DNA of 64,000 nt from Saccharopolyspora oryzae (lineage in GTDB: Bacteria > Actinomycetota > Actinomycetes > Mycobacteriales > Pseudonocardiaceae): contig NZ_JAQGLA010000007.1 of the NCBI RefSeq assembly GCF_027853915.1, forward strand, positions 115,724 through 179,723. The letters are read 5' to 3'. This document shows, piece after piece, positions 16,393 through 24,229 of this stretch (the first letter of the stretch is position 1; each line of letters opens with the position of its first letter). The notes under the pieces are model-generated. The model did not search any database, was not told the DNA's origin, and saw only the letters and a program-made list of their open reading frames with translations. Position numbers and translations under genes: made by a program.

Positions 16393-17727
16393 CTACCTGG
16401 TCTCCCCGGCGAGGTCGACGGTTCGGCCTTCGCGGGTGGCCAGCACGCAGGCCGCGGAGATCAGGAACGACAGCGCCCACACCAGGGCGATCAGCCACAG
16501 GTCGCCACCAGCCGCGAGCACCAGGCCGGAGGCGATCACCGGGGTGAACCCGGCGCCGAGGGTCGAGGCGGTCTGGTAGGCCAACGACGCACCGGTGTAG
16601 CGCATCCGGGTCGGGAACAGCTCGGCGACGAACGCGCCGAACGGTCCGAAGATCACGCCCTGGACGATGCCGTTGGCCAAGAAGAGGCCGATCGCGAACC
16701 CCCACAGCGTGCCCGTCTGCAGCAGCAAGACGATCGGGTAGGCCAGCACCGCACCGGCGAGCATGCCGACCAGCATCACCGGCTTGCGGCCGAACCGGTC
16801 GGACAGGCGCGCGGCGAACCAGATCCCGACGACGGTCAGCGCAGCCCCGACCGCCTTGACGTTGAGCACGCCGGTCCGGTCGACCCCCAGGTCGATCGCG
16901 TAGGCCACCGCCCACACCGTCATCAGCCCTTGCACGGTGTAAGAGCTCATGCCGGCGACGACGCCGAGCACCAGGTTGCGCGGGTACTGCGTGACGACCT
17001 CCAGCAGCGGGATCTTCCGGCGTTCGGCCTTGGACTCCAGCTCCAGGAACAGCGGCGTCTCGGACACCTTCAACCGGATCAGCAGGCCGATGGCGATCAG
17101 CGCGGTGCTGAGCAGGAACGGCACCCGCCAGCCCCAGCTGAGGAACTCCGCGTCCGGCAGCGTCGAGTACGCCGTCTCCACCAGGGTCGCGAGCACGGCA
17201 CCGGCGGGACCGCCCATGTTGGCGAAGCTCGCCGCGAACCCCCGTCGCGTCGACGGGGCGTGTTCGAGCGCCACCAGCATCGCGCCACCCCATTCGCCAC
17301 CGACGGCCAAGCCCTGCACCAGCCGCAGCACGACCAGCAGGGTGGGAGCCGCGACGCCGATCTGGGCGCCGGTCGGCAGCACGCCGATCGCGGTGGTGGC
17401 CGCACCCATCAGCACCATCGACACGATCAGCACGCCCTTGCGGCCGAGGCGGTCGCCGAAGTGGCCGAAGATCGCACCGCCGAGCGGCCGCGCGAGGTAG
17501 CCGACCGCCAGCGTGCTGAACGAGGCGAACAGGCCCACCGCGGGCGGCATCCCGGCGAAGAACAGCTTGCCGAACACCAGGCTGGCGGCGGTCGCGTACA
17601 GGATGAAGTCGTAGAACTCGATGGCGCTGCCGATGAAGCTCGACGCCAGGATGCGCCGCATCTCCCGGGTGCCGAGGCTGTCCGATGTGGACTCCCGGCC
17701 GGTCGGGGCGGCGGTCTGCGGATTCAC
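16393..17727 (-). CDS. MFS transporter, metabolite:proton symporter (MHS) type
   Basis: A 444-residue, 12-helix inner-membrane protein. The MHS family start is clear (SSFIGSAIEFYDFILYATAA), followed by the signature GAIFGHFGDRLGRKG between helices 2 and 3 and RLVQGLAVGGEWGGA in helix 4. MHS members import shikimate, alpha-ketoglutarate, betaine or similar acids with protons. The GTG at 17727 overlaps the stop of the MBL hydrolase gene (GTGA), so hydrolase and transporter are coupled. The substrate is unknown. Together with the LysR gene and hydrolase it forms a compact three-gene uptake and hydrolysis module. Confidence 0.9.
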   Translation of the reverse strand: MNPQTAAPTGRESTSDSLGTREMRRILASSFIGSAIEFYDFILYATAASLVFGKLFFAGMPPAVGLFASFSTLAVGYLARPLGGAIFGHFGDRLGRKGVLIVSMVLMGAATTAIGVLPTGAQIGVAAPTLLVVLRLVQGLAVGGEWGGAMLVALEHAPSTRRGFAASFANMGGPAGAVLATLVETAYSTLPDAEFLSWGWRVPFLLSTALIAIGLLIRLKVSETPLFLELESKAERRKIPLLEVVTQYPRNLVLGVVAGMSSYTVQGLMTVWAVAYAIDLGVDRTGVLNVKAVGAALTVVGIWFAARLSDRFGRKPVMLVGMLAGAVLAYPIVLLLQTGTLWGFAIGLFLANGIVQGVIFGPFGAFVAELFPTRMRYTGASLAYQTASTLGAGFTPVIASGLVLAAGGDLWLIALVWALSFLISAACVLATREGRTVDLAGETR

Positions 17728-18806
17728 GATGCGGACACCTTCCTGTGCGGGGCGACGGTGGCCGGCGCGCCGAACGGGAGCACGTCGAGGTCGTCGGGGA
17801 CGATGAAGGTGCCGTGGCACCGCGCGGCCGCGGAATCCCACACCGACCGCGGGGCGGTGCCGGGCACCAGGTGGTGCAGGGCCAATGCCCCGGCGCCTGC
17901 GGCGTTGGCGATGTCCACCGCCTGCTCCGGGCTGGTGTGCGACTTGGTGTGGTGGTCGATCGAGGCCTGCGCGGTCGGGCCACCTCCCGCGTAGGTGCGG
18001 TGCACCCAGTCGAAGTCGATCGCCTCGTGCAGCAGCAGATCGGTGCCGCGGGCGAGGCGGACCAGGTTCTCGCACGGCGCGGTGTCGCCGGAGATGGTGG
18101 CGGAGCCGTGCGCGGTGTCGAAGCGGAATGCGAACGCCGGCGCGATCGGCGGGTGGCGCACGAGGGTGGCCGTGACGGTGACCAGGTCGTCCGCGTAGAT
18201 CTCGAACGGCTGCATGCCGTCCGGCGTCGGGTTGTCGTTCGGGTGGTAACCGGCGCTCTCCGGAATGCGGATGTCCTCGGCCAGGAAGTGGTCGAGCGGA
18301 CTGGGCCGCAGCGCGTCGAGCACGCGGTCGTTCAGGTCGGTGGCGTGGGCGGCCATCAGGCGGTGGAACATCGCCGCCGTGCCCGGCGTCGGCTGCTCGG
18401 GGAACACCGGGGACGGCGGCACCACCGCTCGGGGCGCGACGGGCGGCAGCGCGGCGCGGTCGCCCGGTCCGATGATCCGGATCGGGTCCTGCCCCTCGGC
18501 CAGCGCGAACATGCCGAAGATGGCCAGGCTCGCCAGGTCGACGGTGTGGTCGGAGTGCAGGTGCGTGAGGAACACCGCGCGCAGCGAGCTGATCGGGATG
18601 CCGGCGAGGTTCAGCTGCCGCCCGACGCCGTGGCCGGCGTCGACGAGGTAGGCGCGGTCACCGACGAGGACTGCCGTGGCGATGCCGGAGCGCTTGCCCG
18701 CGTCCACGCCCGACCACCAGCGCGGACCTCCTGCGGTGCCGAGGGTGACGACCCTCGGGCGCGGATCGGAGGAGCTGCGGAGGTCGCGGATTGTGGTGTC
18801 GGTCAT
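17724..18806 (-). CDS. MBL-fold metallohydrolase (RNase Z/arylsulfatase-like group)
   Basis: A 360-residue metallohydrolase. It has VTLGTAGGP at the start, the zinc motif THLHSDHTVDLA, then ATISGDTAPCENLVRLARG and LLLHEAIDF. It shares this architecture with the hydrolases at 11997-12836 and 26422-27558, and is especially close to the latter around FAFRFDTAHGS and LVKLARG/LVRLARG. It has no signal peptide. It is coupled to the MHS transporter (GTGA overlap) and follows a LysR gene by 69 bp. The long insert between the HxHxDH motif and the next ligand distinguishes it from true RNase Z. Hydrolysis of the imported compound is an inference. Confidence 0.87.
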   Translation of the reverse strand: MTDTTIRDLRSSSDPRPRVVTLGTAGGPRWWSGVDAGKRSGIATAVLVGDRAYLVDAGHGVGRQLNLAGIPISSLRAVFLTHLHSDHTVDLASLAIFGMFALAEGQDPIRIIGPGDRAALPPVAPRAVVPPSPVFPEQPTPGTAAMFHRLMAAHATDLNDRVLDALRPSPLDHFLAEDIRIPESAGYHPNDNPTPDGMQPFEIYADDLVTVTATLVRHPPIAPAFAFRFDTAHGSATISGDTAPCENLVRLARGTDLLLHEAIDFDWVHRTYAGGGPTAQASIDHHTKSHTSPEQAVDIANAAGAGALALHHLVPGTAPRSVWDSAAARCHGTFIVPDDLDVLPFGAPATVAPHRKVSAS

Positions 18807-18875
18807 GCCGAAGATTGGAAGCCACGCCACCGATCGGCACAAATACCGAATTTCGCGCCTGACGATAGAAGGAGT

Positions 18876-19757
18876 CTATGGCTCTTGGTCGAGCAGGAGC
18901 TCCTGGAACGCTTTCGCGGCCGGGGACAGCTTGCCCGGACGGCGGAAGAGGTCGATCCGGCGGTTCAGCACCGGATCCATCGAGCACAGCACTGCCCCTT
19001 CGAGCTCGGCCAGTCGCGCGAGGGGACGCGGCAGCGCGGCGCATCCGGCGCCGGCGACCACCAGGTGCAGGGCGGACTCGCGGTGGCCGACTTCCACCAC
19101 GATGTTGGGCTCGACGCCTCGGCGTTCGCCTTCGACCCGCAGGAGGTCCCGCACCAGGGTGCCCGCCAGCCCGGTCACGACATCCCTGGTGAGCAGGTCG
19201 TCGACGGTGATGCGCCCGTCCGGCGGCGGGGTGCTGCCCGGCGGCAGGGCGACGACGAGTTCCTGCTCGGCGATCGGGACGCTCTCCAGGTCCTCGCTCG
19301 GACCCGGCACCGCGTCGGCGAAGCCGAGTTCGGCTTCCCCGGTGCGCACGGCCGCGCGCACGTCCTCTTCGGACTCCGGCTGGTACAGCCGCACCTGGAC
19401 CTTCGGATGGCGGGCGCGGAACCGGCCGATCGCGGCGGCCAGCGGATCCAGCGCGAGCGTGGGCAGCGTGACCAGGTCCAACCTGCCCGCCATCAGCCCG
19501 GTCACCTCGCGCACCGCGGCCCGCCCGGTCTCCATCTCCCGCAACGCGCGGCGGGCGAAGTCGATCAGCGCGGCACCGGCGGCGGTGAGCCGCACGCGGC
19601 GGGGCAGCCGGTGGAAGAGTTCCGCACCCAGTTCCCGTTCGAGGACCTTGATCGAGTGGGAGAGGGAGGGTTGGGCCACGTGCAGCGCCGCGGCGGCTGC
19701 GGTGAACCCGCCGTGGTCCACCACTGCGAGGAAGTACTCGAGCTGACGTCGTTCCAC
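18876..19757 (-). CDS. LysR-family transcriptional regulator
   Basis: A 293-residue LysR protein. Its N-terminal winged helix is typical (QLEYFLAVVDHGGFTAAAAA, LHVAQPSLSHSIKVLERELG, LFHRLPRRVRLTAAG), followed by the PBP-like effector domain with LVTLPTLALDPL. Unlike many LysR genes it is co-directional with its presumed targets, the MBL hydrolase and MHS transporter that follow, rather than divergent from them. Autoregulated expression of a three-gene operon is therefore likely. Confidence 0.92.
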   Translation of the reverse strand: MERRQLEYFLAVVDHGGFTAAAAALHVAQPSLSHSIKVLERELGAELFHRLPRRVRLTAAGAALIDFARRALREMETGRAAVREVTGLMAGRLDLVTLPTLALDPLAAAIGRFRARHPKVQVRLYQPESEEDVRAAVRTGEAELGFADAVPGPSEDLESVPIAEQELVVALPPGSTPPPDGRITVDDLLTRDVVTGLAGTLVRDLLRVEGERRGVEPNIVVEVGHRESALHLVVAGAGCAALPRPLARLAELEGAVLCSMDPVLNRRIDLFRRPGKLSPAAKAFQELLLDQEP

Positions 19758-19804
19758 GCCCCCACGCTAGTCATCGCCCGCTGGACGTTCGCGGTCACGG
19801 CTGG

Positions 19805-20809
19805 TCAGTACGCGGGATCCGTGAGGCTCGGGCGTCCGCTGCAGATCGGTGTCGGGTCAGCGGTGGCGCACGGGAGGAGAACCGCCGCTGCCGCGACGAG
19901 CGCGATCACCGGGAGGGCCAGAGCCGCGGCGATTCGCCAGGAGGCCGAGCGAGCTGCTGCGCGGGGTTGGACGAGGCGCCTGACCCGCTCCGGGACGCCG
20001 GAACCGACCGCGGCGAGCGCGGCTTTCGGCACGCGGGTGGTCGAATTCCGGTTGCTCGTGGCCATCACCGCCAACGCTCGGGCCACCGCTCGGTTCCCGT
20101 GCCGACGGCCCGCCTGGTCGTCGGCGATCCACTCGACGAGGCGGGCGGTCTCCTGCGAAGCCGCCTTCAGCAGCGGCACGAAGGGGAACGCGCGCGCGAG
20201 GATCGCCGTCCAGCCCAGCACGAAGTGGTGCTTGCCGCGCAGGTGGGCGATCTCGTGCGCGAGGACGGCGGCGCGCTCCGCCGGTACCAGCCGACGCAGG
20301 GCGCCCGTGGTGAGCACGACGGTCGGGTCCTGCCCGGGAACGCAATAAGCGGCGGCCTGTTCGGCTTCCACGACGGCGACCGGAACTCCGTCGTGGACCG
20401 CCGAGTCCGAAGTGGACCGCAGGGTCTGCCGGTGCAGCTTGCGGTGCTGGCGGGTCTGCCGGGCGTGGCGCGCGGCGACGGTGAACAGCCTCGCCAGCAC
20501 AACGGCCGAGCCGAGCAGCGCGATCGCCGCGGGCGCGTCGGCGAGGCTGTGCACTCCGACGATCGTCAGCAGTGCGCGCAAGCAGGCGTGCAGCAGTCCG
20601 GCGAGGCCGAGACCTCCGGAGAGCTGCGCCATCGCGGCGAGGCCGGCGCTGACGACCGACACGATCCAGGAGGTGGCCAGCGCCGTCCAGAGGACGAGTC
20701 CGAGCCGGGGCGCCGAGGACTGCCAGCGCCGACAGGACCGCATCAGGCGGGGTCCCCACGCGGCCAGCGCCGCGGTGTAGGCGAACAGGCCGATGAGCAG
20801 CGGCGTCAT
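19805..20809 (-). CDS. M56-family membrane metallopeptidase (BlaR1/MecR1-like, no sensor domain)
   Basis: A 334-residue integral membrane protease. Hydrophobic segments lie near residues 1-20, 35-60, 70-110 and at the C-terminus (about 285-310). The zinc site is VLAHEIAHLRGKHH with the third ligand probably in VEWIADDQAG. It lacks the penicillin-binding sensor domain of BlaR1, as is usual in actinomycetes. The ATG overlaps the stop of the BlaI gene (ATGA), so regulator and protease are made together. By family, the protease is activated by an envelope signal and leads to loss of BlaI repression. Confidence 0.9.
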   Translation of the reverse strand: MTPLLIGLFAYTAALAAWGPRLMRSCRRWQSSAPRLGLVLWTALATSWIVSVVSAGLAAMAQLSGGLGLAGLLHACLRALLTIVGVHSLADAPAAIALLGSAVVLARLFTVAARHARQTRQHRKLHRQTLRSTSDSAVHDGVPVAVVEAEQAAAYCVPGQDPTVVLTTGALRRLVPAERAAVLAHEIAHLRGKHHFVLGWTAILARAFPFVPLLKAASQETARLVEWIADDQAGRRHGNRAVARALAVMATSNRNSTTRVPKAALAAVGSGVPERVRRLVQPRAAARSASWRIAAALALPVIALVAAAAVLLPCATADPTPICSGRPSLTDPAY

Positions 20810-21165
20810 CGTTCCTCCGGGGTTTCGCCGAGCAGTTCCCGCAGCATCTCGGCTTCCTCGTCGGTGATCTCGTCGACGAACTTGAGGAACGTCGCGCGCG
20901 GGCTGTTGCTGGCCGCGAGCGCTTCCCTCATCAGCAGCGCGGCGTGCTCGCTGGCCTGCAGGCGGGGGCGGTAGAACCAGACCCGGCCGATCCGGTCGCG
21001 GTCGACCCACTGCTTGCGGTGGAGGTTCTCCAGCACGGTGGCCACCGTGGTGTAGGCGAGACCGCGGTCGCGGAGGCCGTCGAGCACCTCCCGCACGCTC
21101 ATCGGATCCGCCGCTTCCCACAGCAGGTTCATCACGGCCGACTCCAGCGGCCCCAGGCTGCGCAT
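20806..21165 (-). CDS. BlaI/MecI/CopY-family transcriptional repressor
   Basis: A 119-residue winged-helix repressor: LGPLESAVMNLLWEAADPMS, VREVLDGLRDRGLAYTTVAT, VLENLHRKQWVDRDRIG. The C-terminal dimerisation helices include the FVDEITDEEAEML region. I use the ATG at 21165, where the family alignment begins and GGGA lies upstream. An ATG at 21201 is in frame, adds 12 residues and overlaps the previous stop (ATGA), so it is a real alternative. It pairs with the M56 protease and faces the DsbA/CcdA genes across a short promoter region, so it may repress both directions. Confidence 0.9.
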   Translation of the reverse strand: MRSLGPLESAVMNLLWEAADPMSVREVLDGLRDRGLAYTTVATVLENLHRKQWVDRDRIGRVWFYRPRLQASEHAALLMREALAASNSPRATFLKFVDEITDEEAEMLRELLGETPEER

Positions 21166-21197
21166 CGGAATTCTCCCTTCCGATCGGGCAGGGTAGG

Positions 21198-21653
21198 TCA
21201 TGGTCTTCCCGCCGCGGGTACTCGGCAGCCCCGCGCCGAACGGAGCCTGGCGCGCAAAGCGAAACCCAGCAGTACGAGCGAGCCGATCGCCAGCACCGGT
21301 TGCAGCGGACCGAACCAGGTGACCGCCCCGCTGGTGCCCAAGGCGAGCACGACCAGCTTGTTGCAGGTCGGACAGCCGACGGCGAGGAACGACAGCACCG
21401 CACCGACGACGGTGCGGCGTTGGTCCCGGGAGCGCTCCGCCGCGAGCTGCGCGCTGGGCGCGAGGTAGCTCGCGACGAGCAGCCCGGACAGCACCGCGGA
21501 GGCGATCCACACCGGATAGCTCCACCACGGCGCCTCGATCATCCGCGTGAACAGCGGATTCGGGATGAGGCCGGTCACCGCGCCGGCCACCAGCACAATG
21601 CCCGCCGCGACGAGAGCGGCGACCAGCCACTGCCGCGCCGTCCAGTCCCGCAT
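21198..21653 (-). CDS. Small membrane protein with a CPTC motif
   Basis: A 151-residue protein with about four hydrophobic segments (roughly residues 8-30, 45-66, 80-97 and 105-130). The third contains the conserved-looking pair AVGCPTCNKLVVLALG, a CxxC motif placed in or at the membrane. No enzyme family is certain. Its position, facing the DsbA-CcdA pair and preceding BlaI-M56 on the same strand (overlap if BlaI starts at 21201), suggests a role in thiol or electron transfer across the membrane, or in metal handling. The start ATG has GGAGG five bases upstream. Confidence 0.75.
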   Translation of the reverse strand: MRDWTARQWLVAALVAAGIVLVAGAVTGLIPNPLFTRMIEAPWWSYPVWIASAVLSGLLVASYLAPSAQLAAERSRDQRRTVVGAVLSFLAVGCPTCNKLVVLALGTSGAVTWFGPLQPVLAIGSLVLLGFALRARLRSARGCRVPAAGRP

Positions 21654-21707
21654 CAGGTCCTCCGTCCGACTCGCCCGGGGTGCCCGGAACGCCCCGATGC
21701 ACCGACT

Positions 21708-21734
21708 CTACTATGCGGGATAAGAACACTACTA
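21708..21734. promoter_or_regulatory. CTACTA direct repeats in the divergent promoter, candidate BlaI operator
   Basis: In the 103-bp spacer between the CPTC membrane protein and the DsbA-like gene, CTACTA occurs at 21708-21713 and 21729-21734. The 21-bp offset is two helical turns, so both face the same side of the DNA. BlaI-type repressors bind TACTA/TACA-like elements. The AT-rich segment between them could contain promoter elements for either direction. Confidence 0.4.
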
Positions 21735-21756
21735 AGTTCGATAGAAAAGGTGCGTG

Positions 21757-22467
21757 ATGACCTCCAAGGGCTCGCCGGCGTTCCGGTGGGGGATCGTGGC
21801 GGTGGTCGTGGCCGCCGTCGCCGCGTTGGCGTGGGGCGCGTTCAGCGGCGGCGGGCCATCCCCCGAATCGGCCCAGCAACCCGGTGCGACGCAGCAGAAC
21901 GACATGTCCGCGGCACTCAAGGTCCTGCAGCGCCGCCAGCCCGACGACCCGTTCGCGATGGGCCGGGTCGACGCACCGGTGGTGATGATCAAGTACGAGG
22001 ACTTCCGCTGCCCGTTCTGCTCGAAGTTCGCCGCCGACGTCGAACCGGAGCTGATCAAGCGGTACGTCGAGACCGGCGTGCTGCGCATCGAGTGGCGCGA
22101 CTTCCCCATCTTCGGCGACGAATCCGTGGAGGTCGCCAAAGCCGCCCGGGCCGCGGGACGCCAGGGCATGTTCTGGCAGTTCCACTACGCCGCGTACGAG
22201 CGCGGCAACGGCGGGGAGAGGCCGTCCTTCCCGGAGGAGACCATCCAGCAGGTGGCCCGCGAAGCAGGCGTGCCGGACCTGGCGAAGTTCAACGCCGACC
22301 GCAACGACCCGGCGATCCTGGAGGCGATCCAGCTCGACGCCGCCGAAGGACAAGCGCTCGGCGCGTCCAGCACCCCGACCTTCATCATCAACGGCCAAGC
22401 CGTCCTCGGCGCCCAACCGCTGGACCAGTTCGTCGCGGTGATCGAGGAAGAACGGGCCAAGGCATGA
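21757..22467 (+). CDS. DsbA-family thiol oxidoreductase, membrane-anchored
   Basis: A 236-residue protein with one N-terminal membrane segment (about residues 10-30) and an extracytoplasmic DsbA-like domain. The active site is CPFC in EDFRCPFCSKF, followed by WRDFPIFG, and the cis-Pro loop is GASSTPTFIINGQ. AAAGG lies before the ATG at 21757; a GTG at 21754 is also possible. Its stop overlaps the CcdA gene start (ATGA), a classic pairing in which CcdA carries electrons across the membrane to a thioredoxin-like partner. It is the complete paralog of the truncated protein at the left edge of the window. Confidence 0.92.
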   Translation: MTSKGSPAFRWGIVAVVVAAVAALAWGAFSGGGPSPESAQQPGATQQNDMSAALKVLQRRQPDDPFAMGRVDAPVVMIKYEDFRCPFCSKFAADVEPELIKRYVETGVLRIEWRDFPIFGDESVEVAKAARAAGRQGMFWQFHYAAYERGNGGERPSFPEETIQQVAREAGVPDLAKFNADRNDPAILEAIQLDAAEGQALGASSTPTFIINGQAVLGAQPLDQFVAVIEEERAKA

Positions 22468-23327
22468 CGATCGGCTACTTCGGCGCGTTCCTCGGCGGCG
22501 TGCTGTCGCTGCTGAGCCCCTGTTCCGCGCTGCTCGTCCCCGCGTTCTTCGCCTACGCCTTCGCCGACCGGGTGCGCCTGCTGCTGCGCACCGGCATCTT
22601 CTACCTCGGCCTGGCCACCACCCTGGTACCGATGGGCGTGGCCGCCGGCTCGATCGGCGCGGTGCTCAACCAGCACCGCGACCTCGTCGTGCTGATCGGC
22701 GGCTGGCTCATGATCCTGCTGGGCGCGGCCCAGATCTTCGGGTTCGGCTTCGGTTCCACGGCGGCGCAACGGCTCAGCGGGCGGATCAAGATCTCCTCCG
22801 CGCTGTCGGTGTACCTGCTGGGAACCGTGTACGGGCTGGCCGGGTTCTGCGCCGGTCCCCTGCTCGGCAGCGTGCTGACGATGGCGATGACCGGCTCCAG
22901 CCCCGCCTACGGCGGGATCCTGCTGGCCATCTACGCGCTGGGCATGGCGCTGCCGCTGTTCGTCATCGCCGCCCTGTGGGACCGCTTCGACCTCGGCCGG
23001 CGCCGGTGGCTGCGCGGCCGGGAGCTGCGGCTCGGCCCCCTCCGCGTGCACAGCACGACGCTGATCTCCGGGCTGGTCTTCATCGCGCTCGGCGCGCTGT
23101 TCCTCACCACCGACGGCACCGGATCGCTCGGCGGCATCGTCGGCATCGACGCGCAGTTCGCCGTGCAGGCCTGGGTCCAGCACGCGGCGGCGCTGGTCTC
23201 CGACCAGCTGATCCTGGTGGTGCTCATCGTGCTGCTGCTGGCGGGCCTGACCTGGTACCTGCTCGCCACCCGCCGCAAACCCGAGCCGGACCCGACCCCG
23301 GAGACCTCCGACAGCCCGAAGGAATAG
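22464..23327 (+). CDS. ccdA: CcdA/DsbD-type transmembrane thiol electron carrier
   Basis: A 287-residue integral membrane protein with six or more helices. The conserved cysteines are in SLLSPCSALLVPAFF (helix 1) and LAGFCAGPLLGS (helix 4), the pair that relays reducing equivalents from cytoplasmic thioredoxin. There is an additional C-terminal helix (about residues 245-270) and a charged tail. The ATG overlaps the DsbA-like gene (ATGA). It likely keeps that protein, or a cytochrome c maturation factor, reduced. Cytochrome maturation genes are not in this window, so the partner DsbA-like protein is the best candidate. Confidence 0.9.
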   Translation: MTIGYFGAFLGGVLSLLSPCSALLVPAFFAYAFADRVRLLLRTGIFYLGLATTLVPMGVAAGSIGAVLNQHRDLVVLIGGWLMILLGAAQIFGFGFGSTAAQRLSGRIKISSALSVYLLGTVYGLAGFCAGPLLGSVLTMAMTGSSPAYGGILLAIYALGMALPLFVIAALWDRFDLGRRRWLRGRELRLGPLRVHSTTLISGLVFIALGALFLTTDGTGSLGGIVGIDAQFAVQAWVQHAAALVSDQLILVVLIVLLLAGLTWYLLATRRKPEPDPTPETSDSPKE

Positions 23328-23366
23328 CGCGAGGCAGCTCTTCGGAACGCGGGGTAGCGTTCCACT

Positions 23367-24113
23367 GTGCAGAACAAACCGACCTACAGCATCGAGTCGG
23401 TCGACCACGCGCTCCGGTTGGCGGTCCTGTTGCAGCAGGAAGGACCGCTGGGGGTCAGCGATGCCGCGGCGCGGCTGGGTGTCGCCCGGTCGACGGCGCA
23501 CCGGCTGCTGGCGATGCTCGTGTACCGCTCCTTCGCCGAGCAGCGCGATGACCGCCGGTACGCAGCCGGGCCCGTCCTGCGGTCGTGGAGCGGCGGGGAC
23601 TCCGTCACCCACCTCCGGGAGATCGCCCTGCCGCACTTGCGGGCGCTGGTCCGGCGGACCGGGGAGACGGCCAACCTGATGGTGCTGCGCGGCACGCAGG
23701 TCCAGATGGTCGCGACCGCGGAATGCGATCAGGCCCTGCGCGTCGGGGACCGGGAGGGGCGGATGCTCCCCGCTCACCTCGCCTCCGGCGGGCGCGCCCT
23801 CCTCGCCCGGCTGGACCGGGCCGAGATCGACGCCCGGTACGGCGACGAGGACCGGACCGGCGTTGCCCGCGAGGTCGTCGAGCGCACGATCCGCCAGACG
23901 CGCCGGCGCGGGTTCGCGATCAACGACCAGTCGACCGAAGCCGGACTCACGGCGATCGGCCAGGCGGTGGGCGATCCCGCGCAGGGCCTCCCGGCTGCGC
24001 TCTCGGTGGCGATGCCCACCGCGCGCTACCACCGGCGCATGCTGCCCGATCTCGCCGCCGCGCTGGACGAAGCCGCCCGCGCGGTGGCGCAGGACCTCCA
24101 CGACGATTCTTGA
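23367..24113 (+). CDS. IclR-family transcriptional regulator
   Basis: A 248-residue IclR protein. It has the winged helix (SIESVDHALRLAVLLQQEG, GVSDAAARLGVARSTAHRLL) and effector domain (AHLASGGRALLARL, RGFAINDQSTEAGLTAIGQA). The GTG at 23367 lacks a strong ribosome binding site; translation could be nearly leaderless. It is co-directional with and 116 bp before the FAD monooxygenase at 24230, so it probably controls that gene in response to an aromatic acid. Confidence 0.9.
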   Translation: MQNKPTYSIESVDHALRLAVLLQQEGPLGVSDAAARLGVARSTAHRLLAMLVYRSFAEQRDDRRYAAGPVLRSWSGGDSVTHLREIALPHLRALVRRTGETANLMVLRGTQVQMVATAECDQALRVGDREGRMLPAHLASGGRALLARLDRAEIDARYGDEDRTGVAREVVERTIRQTRRRGFAINDQSTEAGLTAIGQAVGDPAQGLPAALSVAMPTARYHRRMLPDLAAALDEAARAVAQDLHDDS

Positions 24114-24229
24114 GAGCAGAACAATCTGTCCCTCCTCGCGCACCCGCCGCACGATGGACGAACAGACCCCCGCAGTCAGCGGTAACCACCACCGCCCTGG
24201 GATGTCCGACGTCCAGAGGAGCCCGAACA

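Noticed and set aside
16178..17983. Long alternative frames over the MHS transporter and MBL genes
   Set aside because: The membrane-transporter frame has the MHS signatures and coupled starts; the others are low-complexity shadows.
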